Origin: Apibacter mensalis
Lineage (GTDB): Bacteria; Bacteroidota; Bacteroidia; Flavobacteriales; Weeksellaceae
DNA length: 64,000 nt
Reading direction: 5' to 3'
NCBI RefSeq assembly: GCF_001418685.1
Contig: NZ_LIVM01000002.1
Location: 109,757 to 173,756 of the forward strand
In this document: positions 45,681 through 55,278 of the stretch, one piece after another
How the letters are laid out: every line of letters begins with the position of its first letter
How positions within the stretch are numbered: the first letter of the stretch is position 1
The notes under the pieces: generated by a model
What the model was told of the DNA's origin: nothing
What the model saw: the letters and a program-made list of their open reading frames with translations, nothing else
The model's database searches: none
Position numbers and translations under genes: made by a program

Positions 45681-45767
45681 GGCCTGTTTATTTCGGCATA
45701 TGAATGTTTATGTAGTAAAACTTTATATATTTCAATAAAAGCTCGAAAGTTTATGTGTAAACTTATA

Positions 45768-46739
45768 CTATTTCCTACCCTCTATTTGTCTCATTACCTC
45801 TAAGGCCACTCGTAAGGCTTCCCTTCCCTGCATCAAAGTGACTTTTATCGGTTTCTTGTTTTCGATGGAGTCAGCTAAGGATTCTAATTCATCTAAAATA
45901 GAATTATTACTCTCAATTTCAGGATATTGAAATATGATTTGTTTTTTTTCACCTTCAGCGTTTTCAATAATCATATCAAAAGGCTGAATTTTTTCCGGAA
46001 CTTCCTTGATTCTGATAATTTCAGATTTTTTTTCCATAAAATCTATGGAAATATATGCATCTTTCTGAAAAAATCTGCTTTTTCTCATATTTTTCATAGA
46101 AATTCTACTGGTTGTAAGGTTGGCTACACAACCATTTTCAAATTCAATCCTGGCGCTGGCAATATCGGGGGTATTGCTGACGACAGCAACTCCACTGGCA
46201 TGTATTTCTTTTACTTTTGATTCAACAATGGATAATACAATATCTAAGTCGTGGATCATTAGATCCAAAACTACCGGAACATCCGTCCCCCTGGGATTGA
46301 ACTCTGCCAACCGATGTATTTCCAAAAACATGGGATTTACAATAAATGGTTTAGCCGCAGTAAAGGCCGGATTAAACCTTTCCACATGTCCTACTTGTCC
46401 CTGTATTTTATGTTCTTGGGCTAATCGTATTATTTCGTCTGCTTCTTTTAAAGTTCCAGCGATAGGCTTTTCAATAAAAAAATGCTTACCTGCCTGTATT
46501 GCTTTTTTAGCATACTCAAAATGTGCCAAGGTCGGCGTTACTATATCCAGTAAATCAATCAGCTTTAATAATTCATCAAAGTTTGAAAAAAATTTATATC
46601 CAAATTCTTTTTCCAGTTTTTTCCCATTTACTTTGTCACTATCATAAAAACCGATTAAATCATATTTTTCAGACTGCTGTAATAATTTTAAATGTATTTT
46701 TCCTAAATGTCCGGCTCCTACCAAACCTGCTTTTAGCAT
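45768..46739 (-). CDS. Gfo/Idh/MocA-family NAD(P)-dependent oxidoreductase
   Basis: 323 residues. N-terminal Rossmann fold with GLVGAGHLGKIHLKLLQQ, the EKPI motif (FFIEKPIAGTLKEADEII) and the downstream GHVERFNPAF. The C-terminal alpha/beta domain is normal. Substrate unknown; members act on sugars, inositols or UDP-sugars. Confidence 0.88.
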   Translation of the reverse strand: MLKAGLVGAGHLGKIHLKLLQQSEKYDLIGFYDSDKVNGKKLEKEFGYKFFSNFDELLKLIDLLDIVTPTLAHFEYAKKAIQAGKHFFIEKPIAGTLKEADEIIRLAQEHKIQGQVGHVERFNPAFTAAKPFIVNPMFLEIHRLAEFNPRGTDVPVVLDLMIHDLDIVLSIVESKVKEIHASGVAVVSNTPDIASARIEFENGCVANLTTSRISMKNMRKSRFFQKDAYISIDFMEKKSEIIRIKEVPEKIQPFDMIIENAEGEKKQIIFQYPEIESNNSILDELESLADSIENKKPIKVTLMQGREALRVALEVMRQIEGRK

Positions 46740-47139
46740 AATATCTTATTATTTGATTAATTATTTCATTTTATTTTATCTAAACTATATATTTATAACT
46801 TACTGATTCATATCATTTAATAAAATTATTTAAATTCCCGTTTCAGTAACTTCATATATACATTCTAGAATTTTTTAAAAGTTATTGCTTAACTCCTTGT
46901 TTCAATCCTCATTTTTTTTCAGTTTTGTTTTGGGGAGGAGTTTTATAAATATGACCATTACTCCTATCTCTTGTTTTTTTATAAGAATATAATTGTAACT
47001 GTATTCTTTATCATATTCAGTTAACAAATGTACTATATTTTAATAATAGAACCGTCTTTAAATTATAAAATAAGGAATATTTATTTTAAAAATAGAAAAT
47101 GAATTTTTATATAAAAATATAGGGTTAAAACACTTGTTT
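46740..47139. other. Gene-poor, probably decayed region
   Basis: AT-rich. The minus strand has short open stretches (for example around 46930-47020, coding-like YDKEYSYNYILIKK) without start or family match. I cannot name any gene here. Confidence 0.35.
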
Positions 47140-47265
47140 ATGTAAAAATTATATCATAGGGTAGACATTGTCTGAACTAATATTTATCTGGTATTTTAAT
47201 TTTTTAAAGTGAAACATGTATTAACTTTTATTTGATGAATGTATTGATCATCTTTAATTAATTAT
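47140..47265 (-). pseudogene. Possible second carboxymuconolactone-decarboxylase remnant
   Basis: Minus-strand reading gives KDDQYIHQIKVNTCF ... ILVQTMSTL with at least two stops. It parallels the 'QLVYHYYVNLKMG ... IVQTLSYLGF' part of the neighbouring CMD remnant. At the DNA level GACAATGTCTG-like and GACAACGTCTGAACTA-like blocks recur at about 47168 and 47455. Short and heavily decayed; low confidence. Confidence 0.3.
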
Positions 47266-47394
47266 ATCTTAAAGTATTTAAGGTTTTTGATTATTAACTC
47301 TTGTTATTTTATAAAACCCAATTATCATGTAAATTGATAGGACTTAATTCCGAGAAGTTTAGAAAGATCTTATAAATGAGAAAATCATTAACAA

Positions 47395-48060
47395 TCCCAG
47401 ACAGATTCATTATAGTTTTCAATGCTTTTAATGCAAGTGGAAACCCAAGATAAGACAACGTCTGAACTATAGCTGCTACAATCACTTCCTAATTATTACC
47501 CATTTTTAGATTTACATAATAATGATAGACAAGCTGATCTTTCACTCCTAAGGAAACTAATACACAATAGCTAATTAATTTTCGAATGGCCGGATCAAGA
47601 CTCTTTCGTGTATAAAAATCTCCAAAGTAAACTTTCGTAAAAAATTGAGCTACCTCCTTTCCCATATCCCCCGGCAGAGTAGACATTAATTCTTTATTGT
47701 AATTACCATATAAAGAAACTTTAATTTTTGTCCTTTTTCGCATCCATTTTCTTCATTTATACTGCTCTAATTTTCTAAGGGCAATTAAATGTTTTTACAA
47801 TAAAAATTTCATTGATACTTGCTATCGCGTTTAAGATATGGGGAAAACCTATTATGGAAGAACGCTGATAAATAGCTTCTCTAAATTTTATAGAAGATAG
47901 ATTACGTTTTAGCACGGCATTCATATGAGATTTCAATTAGTACAATTGCTGTAATGGGTTAAGAACTACACAGGTTATCAATTCTCGTGTATTTATATTT
48001 CCGATAGTAAATACTTTGCGAAAAATGAATTTTTAAAGAATTTCCATCATTTCCGGTTCA
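47395..48060 (-). pseudogene. Carboxymuconolactone decarboxylase family protein, pseudogene
   Basis: Two CMD-like halves can be read in the minus strand. First half (48060-47778): FTIGNINTRELITCVVL, then LKSHMNAVLKRNL and FREAIYQRSSIIGFPHILNA, interrupted by stops at 48035-48033 and 47939-47937. Second half (47743-47395): DPAIRKLISYCVLVSLGVKDQLVYHYYVN, then an in-frame amber codon at 47491-47489, after which the same frame continues EVIVAAIVQTLSYLGFPLAL. The family is thiol-dependent and often paired with cupin and SDR genes, as here. At least three in-frame stops mean it is not functional. Confidence 0.75.
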
Positions 48061-48406
48061 TTGTTTTCTCCATTTAAAAATTAACTTCTAACAGCTTCTT
48101 GTAATTTTCTTTATAACATAACTCTTCCATTCATACCATTATTTATTATCTATAAAGCTTAATTGAACTCAATAAAATATTAGACTCAATTATTTAAAAA
48201 TTCGTATACGAGAAACTGGATATAGTGATGATCTGTATTGAATTGGTTTATAAACTATAGTAATTTTACGCTAAATTTAAGTACATTTTTTTACTAAATC
48301 TTATACCGGAAAAAATTTATAAATTATGAGATATTAATCCATTGTTTAATTCAACTTAGTTCTTTGAATAAGATCTTAAATTAAAGTATAATGTTTTATG
48401 GGTTGT
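48061..48406. other. Gap between CMD remnant and cupin gene
   Basis: AT-rich, 346 bp. A few more codons of the decayed CMD gene may extend into its left part (ENNEPEMMEIL reading near 48040-48075). Nothing else recognised. Confidence 0.35.
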
Positions 48407-48841
48407 TCACAGAATGTCCACTTGATGAGTAGCTATTTGGTAGTCTTGATCCGTTACAGGTTCAAGCCATGTAGTTTCATTAGTTTCCGGATTACAGATA
48501 ATGGCTAGATGCGAAAACCAATCATTTGGAGCCGCTCCATGCCAATGTTTAACATCAGGTGCTATTTCAATAACATCTCCAGGATTCATTCGTATTACTT
48601 TTTTTCCTTTTTCCTGATATAACCCAACCCCTCCCACTGCAATTAATATTTGTCCTCCTGAATGCGTATGCCAATTATTTCTACATCCGGGTTCAAAAGT
48701 AACGTTGAATAATGGTGCATTTAATTGGTTCAGCTTGGTCAGTGGGGCCAGCCAAGATTTACCGGAAAAATATCTTTGATATTCTTTATTTTCATTTCCA
48801 AACGGAAATTCACTAATTTTAGGTACTTCTGAATTATTCAT
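48407..48841 (-). CDS. Cupin-domain protein
   Basis: 144 residues, single cupin barrel. Metal-ligand motif one, NNWHTHSGGQILIAV, and motif two, DVKHWHGAAPNDWFSHLAI, are intact with PGDVIEIAPDVKH between. Proteins of this type are frequently encoded next to CMD and SDR genes and are thought to be small oxidative or quercetinase-like enzymes. Intact while its CMD neighbour is broken. Confidence 0.85.
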   Translation of the reverse strand: MNNSEVPKISEFPFGNENKEYQRYFSGKSWLAPLTKLNQLNAPLFNVTFEPGCRNNWHTHSGGQILIAVGGVGLYQEKGKKVIRMNPGDVIEIAPDVKHWHGAAPNDWFSHLAIICNPETNETTWLEPVTDQDYQIATHQVDIL

Positions 48842-48992
48842 AATATAATAATAGTTATTTTGTGATTATGATCATACTTAAATAATAAATGGAATATTTG
48901 ACTAATTACTAAGTTATTCAACTTATAGAATTTAAAATTTATTAGGTAGTTTTGATAAATTAGTATTGGGGTATAATAAAAATTTTATGATA

Positions 48993-49098
48993 TAACTATT
49001 TATCCGCCAAATGATTTATTAAAAATTAGTTACCAAATGGATTCTAAGCATTGATACTAAATTTTATGAGTTTAAACCTTTTGTCGGATAAATAGTTA
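48993..49098. repeat. 19-bp inverted repeat pair enclosing ~68 bp
   Basis: Arms at 48993-49011 and 49080-49098 are reverse complements at 18 of 19 positions (core TAACTATTTATCCG and CGGATAAATAGTTA). They lie in the gap between cupin and SDR genes. A miniature transposable element remnant or a long-loop operator are both possible; no clear target-site duplication is visible. Confidence 0.5.
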
Positions 49099-49139
49099 AA
49101 AATTAGATTTCTATATATTCCAATTCTTATCAATTTAAT

Positions 49140-49874
49140 TTATAGAGATTGCATGGTTGGACGAACAATAACCTCACTAACTGATACGTGTTGTGGAGTA
49201 TTAATCGCATATACCACTGCTTCTGCAATATCTTCTGAATTCAGACCATAACCTTCTGTGTCCTGCATTTTGCGTTGTTCTTCCAATAATTTTTCATCCT
49301 TCATTGTTAGGTAAAGATCTGTTCGTACAGCACCCGGAGAAACCATAGATGATTTTATATTATTTTCCCTCTGTTCTTGACGCAATCCTTCCATAATTGC
49401 ACGAATTGCAGATTTAGTTGCACAATATACTACTGATCCCGGATATACATAATGTCCTGCCACGGAATCCGTAGTTATGATATGACCGGATTTTTGTTTT
49501 ACAAAATGAGGAAGAACCGCAGCAATCCCATGTAAAACTCCCATCACATTAACATGCAGCATATCATGCCAATCTTGAAGTTTACAGTCTATAAGATAGG
49601 ATGAAGGCATGGTTCCGGCATTATTGTAGATAACATCTATTTTCCCAAACTTGCTAATAGCTAAATCTACTACTGCCTTTACTTCCTCGAATTTTGCAAC
49701 ATCCGCTACTTTATATTCAATTTCAGCCCCCGGTAGAGAATCTTTTATTGCTTTTAACTTTTCTTCTCTTCTTGCAGAAATTACTAATTTAGCTCCCTTT
49801 TCGGCAATTTTCCTTACGGTAGCTTCACCAATTCCACTAGAAGCCCCCATTACAACTATTACTTTTTCTTTCAT
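49140..49874 (-). CDS. Short-chain dehydrogenase/reductase
   Basis: 244 residues, classical SDR: nucleotide-binding GASSGIGEATVRKI, NNAGTMPSSY, catalytic Ser in DSVAGHYVYPGSVVYCATK, and YxxxK as YCATK. The C-terminal part MVSPGAVRTDLYLTMKDEKLLEEQRKMQ is typical of the NADP-preferring group. Substrate unknown. Confidence 0.9.
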   Translation of the reverse strand: MKEKVIVVMGASSGIGEATVRKIAEKGAKLVISARREEKLKAIKDSLPGAEIEYKVADVAKFEEVKAVVDLAISKFGKIDVIYNNAGTMPSSYLIDCKLQDWHDMLHVNVMGVLHGIAAVLPHFVKQKSGHIITTDSVAGHYVYPGSVVYCATKSAIRAIMEGLRQEQRENNIKSSMVSPGAVRTDLYLTMKDEKLLEEQRKMQDTEGYGLNSEDIAEAVVYAINTPQHVSVSEVIVRPTMQSL

Positions 49875-50141
49875 AACATTTAAAATTAAGATTTTTTAAG
49901 TTTACAATTATCTATAAACAAAGTTAATGCCAGTTCGATAATGGGCTTTTGCTGGGATGATTTAAAATTTTGTTCTGAAGTAAGATTAGATTTCTTTTTT
50001 AGGAGAATAATCGTATGCTTGCTTTAACGGCAATATAATAATGAGAAATGTTTTTAAAACCTGCTTCCCAACATACATATTTTACATTTAACTTATTGTA
50101 TTTAAGAATTATAAAAGCAAATTCAACTCATTTGGATTCAA
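49875..50141. other. Intergenic region upstream of SDR
   Basis: AT-rich; no ORF or regulatory site recognised. Confidence 0.3.
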
Positions 50142-50795
50142 TTATTTTTTAGGTGGAATAGAGCTGATTTTTGCAAAATAATGTTTGAAAGCCACTAAAC
50201 TTCTGTCGCTATAGTTGATTATTTTATTCATGGAAAGATCTTGCCTATAATTTTCATTAGGAAATCTACAATTTCGATTTTTCAAAATTTTATAAATCGA
50301 AGAATACCGTATAAAAATTTTCATTACTATTTAAAAGGATAAACTGCTTTTTATCTTTTAATTTCATAATTTATTTAGAAAGTTGTAATGATTTATCAAA
50401 ATAAAGATTGGAAGCATGAAATAAACTAACGACATCTGAAAGTAAAGATAATCTAAAATCATTTTCCGAAAGCAGAATAAGTTTGTGTAGGTTTTTATTT
50501 TTATTAACCATTTTGTAGTAAAAATCACGCAAGAATTTACGTTTTAAAATCATGGTAATTCCTTCGTATTGTTAGCCTCCAAAATAAAATAAATTATCTT
50601 TATATATATGAGGGTTTCTCCATACAAATACACAAATGTACCGGATTCTCATATTTTTACTTTTCCCTCAATAATCAACTTTTCCAAATATATATTAATG
50701 TGGTATTGAGAGGAATGCATACAGCTGGTATTATTATTGGCATAGATAATAATAGTTAAGAATGTATCTCGGAATATGTTAATAGTTTTCGACAT
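50142..50795 (-). pseudogene. AraC-family transcriptional regulator, pseudogene
   Basis: Three decayed blocks in minus-strand order. 50795-50570: MSKTINIFRDTFLTIIIYANN ... EGKVKI-stop-ESGTFVYLYGE, cupin-like N-terminus. 50553-50371: MILKRKFLRDFYYKMVNKNK ... VVSLFHASNLYFDKSLQLSK, which matches the middle of ExsA-type AraC proteins. 50324-50142: IINYSDRSLVAFKHYFAKIS then SIPPKK, the second helix-turn-helix of an AraC domain. Frameshifts and stops separate them. It probably once controlled the adjacent SDR-cupin-CMD genes. Confidence 0.65.
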
Positions 50796-50938
50796 GTCCT
50801 TACTAGCGGCATTTAAATTGGACTAAATAAGAAATTTCTTATAGAGTATCAGTCCCTTATTTTTATTTTTTATATCACTTCTTTCTCATTCTCCATCCCC
50901 CATTTAGTTAAATAGAAATATAAAATAATGTATCATTT

Positions 50939-51508
50939 CTATATACATAATTTTTCTATAAAATATTGATGAACTTTAGTTGACTCAGTTAATTCAGGAT
51001 GAAAAGAAGTAACTAATCTATTTTTTTCCTGTGCTGCCACTATGTGTCCATTTACAACGGATAATATTTTAACCTTATCTCCTACTTGGGTTATATAAGG
51101 AGCTCTGATGAATGTCATGGGAATAATACCAACTCCCTCAAAGTTTTCCTCAATATAAAAACTACCCAACTGTCGGCCATAAGCATTTCTTTTTGCCGTA
51201 ATATCCATAACTCCAAGATGAACCATACCTTCCTCTACCTTTTTAGCCAATAGAATTAATCCGGCACAGGTGCCGAACACCGGCAATCCTTCTTGTATCT
51301 CGTTTCTAATTTTATCAAGCATATTCAAATCTCGCAACAATTTACCTATGGCAGTACTTTCCCCTCCCGGAATAATCAAGCCATTCATAGATTGATTAAA
51401 GTCTTTTTTCTGTCTTATTTCAAAAGCTTCAACCCCTAATTCCTGTACTTTCCGGATGTGTTCAATAAATGCTCCTTGTACAGCTAATACCCCTATTTTG
51501 ATACTCAT
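50939..51508 (-). CDS. pdxT: Pyridoxal 5'-phosphate synthase glutaminase subunit
   Basis: About 189 residues from the ATG at 51508 ([17 protein letters not shown]). The upstream in-frame ATG at 51529 lies inside a terminator stem and would add seven non-family residues. Class-I glutaminase: [15 protein letters not shown], the nucleophile in [11 protein letters not shown], and the His-Glu pair in TSFHPEL. Supplies ammonia to PdxS for PLP synthesis. Confidence 0.95.
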   Translation of the reverse strand: MSIKIGVLAVQGAFIEHIRKVQELGVEAFEIRQKKDFNQSMNGLIIPGGESTAIGKLLRDLNMLDKIRNEIQEGLPVFGTCAGLILLAKKVEEGMVHLGVMDITAKRNAYGRQLGSFYIEENFEGVGIIPMTFIRAPYITQVGDKVKILSVVNGHIVAAQEKNRLVTSFHPELTESTKVHQYFIEKLCI

Positions 51509-51516
51509 ATATTTCG

Positions 51517-51555
51517 AAAAAAAAGTCATTTTGAAAGTTTAAATTTCAAAATGAC
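51517..51555 (-). terminator. Intrinsic terminator or attenuator between pdxS and pdxT
   Basis: Perfect 12-bp stem GTCATTTTGAAA / TTTCAAAATGAC with a 7-nt loop, followed on the minus strand by eight T. It lies after the pdxS stop and just before the pdxT start. Confidence 0.85.
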
Positions 51556-51576
51556 CTGTTGTAGCATTATGATATA

Positions 51577-52452
51577 TTATTTTCCTCTTTCTGCCATTAA
51601 TAACTCAATTTCTGCCTCATTTATTCCTACCATGGCTTCTCCTAAGTTTTCTGAAATTTCCAGTAAAACATTGGGATCATTAAAATTGGTAACCGCTTTA
51701 ACAATAGCTTGAGCTCTTTTTACAGGATCTCCAGATTTGAAAATGCCGGACCCCACAAATACCCCTTCAGCTCCTAACTGCATCATCAAAGCAGCATCAG
51801 CTGGAGTTGCAATACCTCCGGCAGCAAAATTGACTACCGGAAATTTTCCATTTTCATGTACATATTTTACTAATTCATAAGGTACCTGAAGCTGTTTTGC
51901 TTCGTAGAAAAGTTCATCATCCTGCAAACCTTGTATTCTTCTTATGTCTTCATTCATTGCTCGTAAATGTCTCACTGCTTGTATTACATCTCCTGTTCCC
52001 GGTTCTCCTTTTGAACGGATCATAGAGGCTCCTTCCTGAATTCTTCGTAAGGCTTCGCTTAAATTCTTGGCTCCACATACAAAAGGAACTTTAAACTTGG
52101 TTTTATTTACGTGATACTTATCATCAGCGGGTGTTAGTACCTCACTCTCATCTATATAATCGATTTCCAACGCTTCTAATATTTGTGCTTCTACAAAATG
52201 TCCAATTCTGATTTTAGCCATAACCGGTATACTCACTGCCGCTTGTATTCCTTTGATCATTTTAGGATCACTCATTCTGGAAACTCCTCCAACTGCACGT
52301 ATATCTGCAGGAATCCTTTCCAACGCCATAACTGCTACAGCCCCTGCAGATTCTGCTATTTCTGCTTGTTCCGGCGTTGAAACATCCATAATAACTCCCC
52401 CTTTAAGCATTTGTGCTAAATTTTTATTTAATTCGTATCTATTATTTTCCAT
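51577..52452 (-). CDS. pdxS: Pyridoxal 5'-phosphate synthase lyase subunit
   Basis: 291 residues. (beta/alpha)8 barrel that makes PLP from ribose 5-phosphate, glyceraldehyde 3-phosphate and ammonia. Conserved [76 protein letters not shown] and [21 protein letters not shown]. It is transcribed ahead of pdxT. Confidence 0.97.
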   Translation of the reverse strand: MENNRYELNKNLAQMLKGGVIMDVSTPEQAEIAESAGAVAVMALERIPADIRAVGGVSRMSDPKMIKGIQAAVSIPVMAKIRIGHFVEAQILEALEIDYIDESEVLTPADDKYHVNKTKFKVPFVCGAKNLSEALRRIQEGASMIRSKGEPGTGDVIQAVRHLRAMNEDIRRIQGLQDDELFYEAKQLQVPYELVKYVHENGKFPVVNFAAGGIATPADAALMMQLGAEGVFVGSGIFKSGDPVKRAQAIVKAVTNFNDPNVLLEISENLGEAMVGINEAEIELLMAERGK

Positions 52453-52716
52453 GCTTAATTTTATCTTATATTATAAGTACAAAAATAATATAATATCCGG
52501 TTACACTTCATTAATATTCTTATTTTATTTTCTAACGTATTTTACTTAAAAACGGATCTATTATTTTTTTATTTATCAATCATAAATTTCTAGTGTAAAG
52601 ATCAGAAACGCTTAAGTAAAAATATCAAGATCTTTGTCAAATGATTAACAACTTAATGATAAAGAAATTATAATATGCAGTATTTTTGCTGTACAAGTAA
52701 CTAAAAAAATATTAAA

Positions 52717-53430
52717 ATGCATAATTCAGAAGAAAAAGAGTTTATCGCCCAAAATTTTAAGCAAAAAAATTGGAATGAAATAAAAACCAGAGATAGTTGG
52801 ATGCTTTTTAAAATTATGGCTGAGTTTACAAACGGCTTTGAAACCATGACTAAAATTGGTCCTTGTGTTTCAATATTTGGCTCTGCTCGAACTATTTCTA
52901 AAAGCAAATATTACAATTTAACGGAAGAAATTTCATGTAAACTTACTAAAATAGGTTTTGGAATTATTACCGGGGGAGGCCCCGGAATTATGGAGGCTGG
53001 AAATAAAGGAGCACAAGCTGCAGGGGGAAAGTCTATTGGCCTTAATATTGAATTACCTTTTGAAACGGGAAGTAATCCGTATGTGGATCATAAATTGAGC
53101 ATGAATTTCAATTATTTTTTTGTCAGAAAAGTTATGTTTCTCAAATATTCACAGGGTTTTATAGTAATGCCCGGGGGATTGGGAACTATGGATGAGCTGT
53201 TTGAAGCTTTAACCTTAATACAAACCAAAAAGACCGGAAAATTCCCAATTGTGCTGGTAGGTACTGACTATTGGAGTGGATTGTTGGAATGGATGCGAAA
53301 ATCAATGCTCGAGGAAAATTATATCAAAGAGATTGATTTCAGTTTGTTCAGGCTAGTAGATACTGCAGATGAAGCGGTGGGACACATACATGCTTTTTAT
53401 GATAAATACAGTATTAAACAAAATTTTTAG
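52717..53430 (+). CDS. LOG-family (TIGR00730-type) Rossmann protein
   Basis: 237 residues. Nucleotide-binding GFGIITGGGPGIMEAGNKGA and the catalytic PGGLGTMDELFEALT motif (PGGxGTxxE) of 'lysine decarboxylase-like' proteins, which are cytokinin-riboside 5'-monophosphate phosphoribohydrolases or nucleotide 5'-monophosphate nucleosidases. A -7 element TATTTTTG lies at 52681-52688. Confidence 0.88.
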   Translation: MHNSEEKEFIAQNFKQKNWNEIKTRDSWMLFKIMAEFTNGFETMTKIGPCVSIFGSARTISKSKYYNLTEEISCKLTKIGFGIITGGGPGIMEAGNKGAQAAGGKSIGLNIELPFETGSNPYVDHKLSMNFNYFFVRKVMFLKYSQGFIVMPGGLGTMDELFEALTLIQTKKTGKFPIVLVGTDYWSGLLEWMRKSMLEENYIKEIDFSLFRLVDTADEAVGHIHAFYDKYSIKQNF

Positions 53431-53443
53431 ATCTATTTGGCAT

Positions 53444-53451
53444 TAAATTTG
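53444..53451 (+). promoter_or_regulatory. -7 element (TAAATTTG) for the DUF6702 gene
   Basis: TAnnTTTG match. The predicted start near 53458 leaves ~35 nt to the preferred ATG at 53493 but only ~8 nt to the upstream ATG at 53466. Confidence 0.45.
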
Positions 53452-53492
53452 TTTGCGTTTACAGAATGAGTGACCATATAATTCAACGCATA

Positions 53493-53963
53493 ATGAAAAA
53501 GCTTATTCTTATTGTTTTATCTTTTCTATGTTTATGTTCCTATACTATTTATTCTTCGGATTTTTTCACTTCTATTACCAAGGTGGAGTATGTATCTAGT
53601 AGCAAAACTTTAAAAGTTTCTTCAAAAGTTAATCTTGAGCATATTGAACAAGTCCTTGGAAAAAAAGTTAATTCCAATGATTTTGATTTAGCATTAAATA
53701 AATATCTTCAAAACAATGTTAAAATTAGTATTAATGATACTGCGGTAAATTTTACTTTTTCATCTAAAAATCCGGACGGAAATGTTGTTTGGATTTATTA
53801 TGAGGTGCCGGGGATTAATTCGGTTTCTTCCATTACTATAAGGAATTCGTTATTATTAGATATATATCCCGATCAACAGAATTTTATAAATTTCATCGTC
53901 AATGGACAAAAGAAATCTTTAGTCTGTAAAAAGGGTTCTGAATCCGGAAAGATCAATTTTTAA
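53493..53963 (+). CDS. DUF6702 family secreted protein
   Basis: About 156 residues from the ATG at 53493. An ATG at 53466 adds nine polar residues before the signal peptide MKKLILIVLSFLCLCSYTIY, so the internal start is preferred. The body (FTSITKVEYVSSSKTLKVSSKVNLEHIEQVLGKK ... VVWIYYEVPGINSVSSITIRNSLLLDIYPDQQNFINF) fits DUF6702, a flavobacterial family of unknown function. Confidence 0.75.
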   Translation: MKKLILIVLSFLCLCSYTIYSSDFFTSITKVEYVSSSKTLKVSSKVNLEHIEQVLGKKVNSNDFDLALNKYLQNNVKISINDTAVNFTFSSKNPDGNVVWIYYEVPGINSVSSITIRNSLLLDIYPDQQNFINFIVNGQKKSLVCKKGSESGKINF

Positions 53964-54029
53964 TAATTTTGATAAAAAAATAATAGTAATTAATTATATA
54001 TAATTATAAATTTTAAATAAATTTCTTTT

Positions 54030-54506
54030 ATGAAAAAATTAATGATTTTAGGAATTTTGAGCATGTTTATTTTTTACTCTTGCTCTACTTCAAATTCTGT
54101 TGCTCTTGATAGATCTTCTCAAAGAGATGTAAGAGGCACATGGAATCTTGATCGGGTTTCATATTCTGAAAATATGGTAAAAGTTAAAGCCTTTGATGAA
54201 TATGATGCTCAATGCTTAAAAAATAGTGTATGGTATTTTATAGCTAACAACAATAAAGGCAACTTTACTCTACAGGGTGGTAACACATGCCCTGCATTAA
54301 CACAAAACTTTACTTGGTACATAGATAAACAAAACATGCTTGTTTTAAAATTGCTTAATGAAGGAGACAGAGCAAGAAAAGTAACTACAGGAACTACTTA
54401 TTTATATGAAATTCTTTCTGAAAATGAATTCAAATTAAGTCAGGTTATCAGCGGAGTTACTATTACCTACCATTTCAGCAAATTAGCATCCGGTAAATTA
54501 AAATAA
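54030..54506 (+). CDS. Lipocalin-like lipoprotein
   Basis: 158 residues. Signal peptide MKKLMILGILSMFIFYSC with lipobox Cys18. Body DVRGTWNLDRVSY, WYFIANNNKGNFTLQGG, CPALTQNFTWYIDKQNMLVLKL and YLYEILSENEFKLSQ matches the lipocalin-like (DUF4488-type) beta-barrel lipoproteins of Bacteroidota. It is 31 bp upstream of the OmpA-like lipoprotein gene, probably in the same operon. Confidence 0.78.
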   Translation: MKKLMILGILSMFIFYSCSTSNSVALDRSSQRDVRGTWNLDRVSYSENMVKVKAFDEYDAQCLKNSVWYFIANNNKGNFTLQGGNTCPALTQNFTWYIDKQNMLVLKLLNEGDRARKVTTGTTYLYEILSENEFKLSQVISGVTITYHFSKLASGKLK

Positions 54507-54537
54507 ATAACTTGAAAAATACTATATAATTATAATT

Positions 54538-55215
54538 ATGAAATCAATATTTACGAGATTAACATTAATCTTATTGTCTGTAAGCATTCTTATGTCATGT
54601 AACACCAACGACACCCAAAAAGGTGCCGGATTGGGAGCTGTTGCCGGAGGTGTTTTAGGTGCTGTAATCGGAAATAATGTAGGTAATAAAAATAATGCTG
54701 CTTTAGGAGCTGTAATAGGTGCTGCTGTGGGTGGAACTGCCGGAGGTTTGATTGGTCACAAAATGGATCAACAAGCACGTCAAATCCAAGAAAGTGTACC
54801 TGGGGCTTCTGTAGAACGTGTGGGTGAAGGTATCAAGGTAGTTCTTAATGAAAACGCTATTCGTTTTGATTTTGATAAAGCTACTTTAACCCCTACTGCT
54901 CAACAAAATTTAGATAAAATTATATCTATTTTTAAACAATATCCCGATACTAATATTGGTATTTTCGGGTATACTGATGCCAAAGGTGCTGATCAATATA
55001 ATTTAACCTTATCTGAAAACAGAGCTAAAAGCGTTGCTAATTATTTATCCAAAAATGGTATTAACTCCAGTCGTTTTACCATTAAAGGTTTTGGAAAAGC
55101 TGACCCAATTGGTGATAACAGTACTGATGCCGGTAGAGCCTTAAACAGAAGAGTTGAATTTTCTATTACTGCTAACGAAAAAATGATTCGTGATGCAAAA
55201 GCAGAATCTAACTAA
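54538..55215 (+). CDS. OmpA-family lipoprotein with glycine-zipper domain
   Basis: 225 residues. Lipobox SILMSC (Cys21), a glycine-zipper segment (~30-80: GAGLGAVAGGVLGAVIGNN, GAVIGAAVGGTAGGLIG), and a C-terminal OmpA peptidoglycan-binding domain (~100-215: IRFDFDKATLTPTAQQNLDKI, FGYTDAKGADQYNLTLSENRAKSVANYL, GFGKADPIGDNSTDAGRALNRRVEF). Anchors the outer membrane to the cell wall. Confidence 0.9.
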   Translation: MKSIFTRLTLILLSVSILMSCNTNDTQKGAGLGAVAGGVLGAVIGNNVGNKNNAALGAVIGAAVGGTAGGLIGHKMDQQARQIQESVPGASVERVGEGIKVVLNENAIRFDFDKATLTPTAQQNLDKIISIFKQYPDTNIGIFGYTDAKGADQYNLTLSENRAKSVANYLSKNGINSSRFTIKGFGKADPIGDNSTDAGRALNRRVEFSITANEKMIRDAKAESN

Positions 55216-55249
55216 TAAATATATTTTATACTTTATATAATTTTGAATA

Positions 55250-55278
55250 GAAAGGCAAGCGAAAGTTTGTCTTTTTAT
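55250..55278. terminator. Terminator after the OmpA-like lipoprotein gene
   Basis: Stem AAAGGCAA / TTGTCTTT (one G-U pair) with a short loop and a T-run, between converging genes. Confidence 0.7.

Noticed and set aside
46120..46647. 175-codon plus-strand frame opposite the Gfo/Idh oxidoreductase
   Set aside because: It is a shadow of a clearly coding gene on the other strand, with no family resemblance.
47489..47743. 84-codon frame as an intact small gene
   Set aside because: It is the middle of a CMD-family domain; the same frame continues after an amber codon with the conserved C-terminal part, so it is a pseudogene fragment. Programmed read-through cannot be excluded but has no supporting signal.
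50142..50553. Two 60-codon frames as separate small genes
   Set aside because: Their sequences match consecutive pieces of an AraC-family regulator, so they are reported as one pseudogene.
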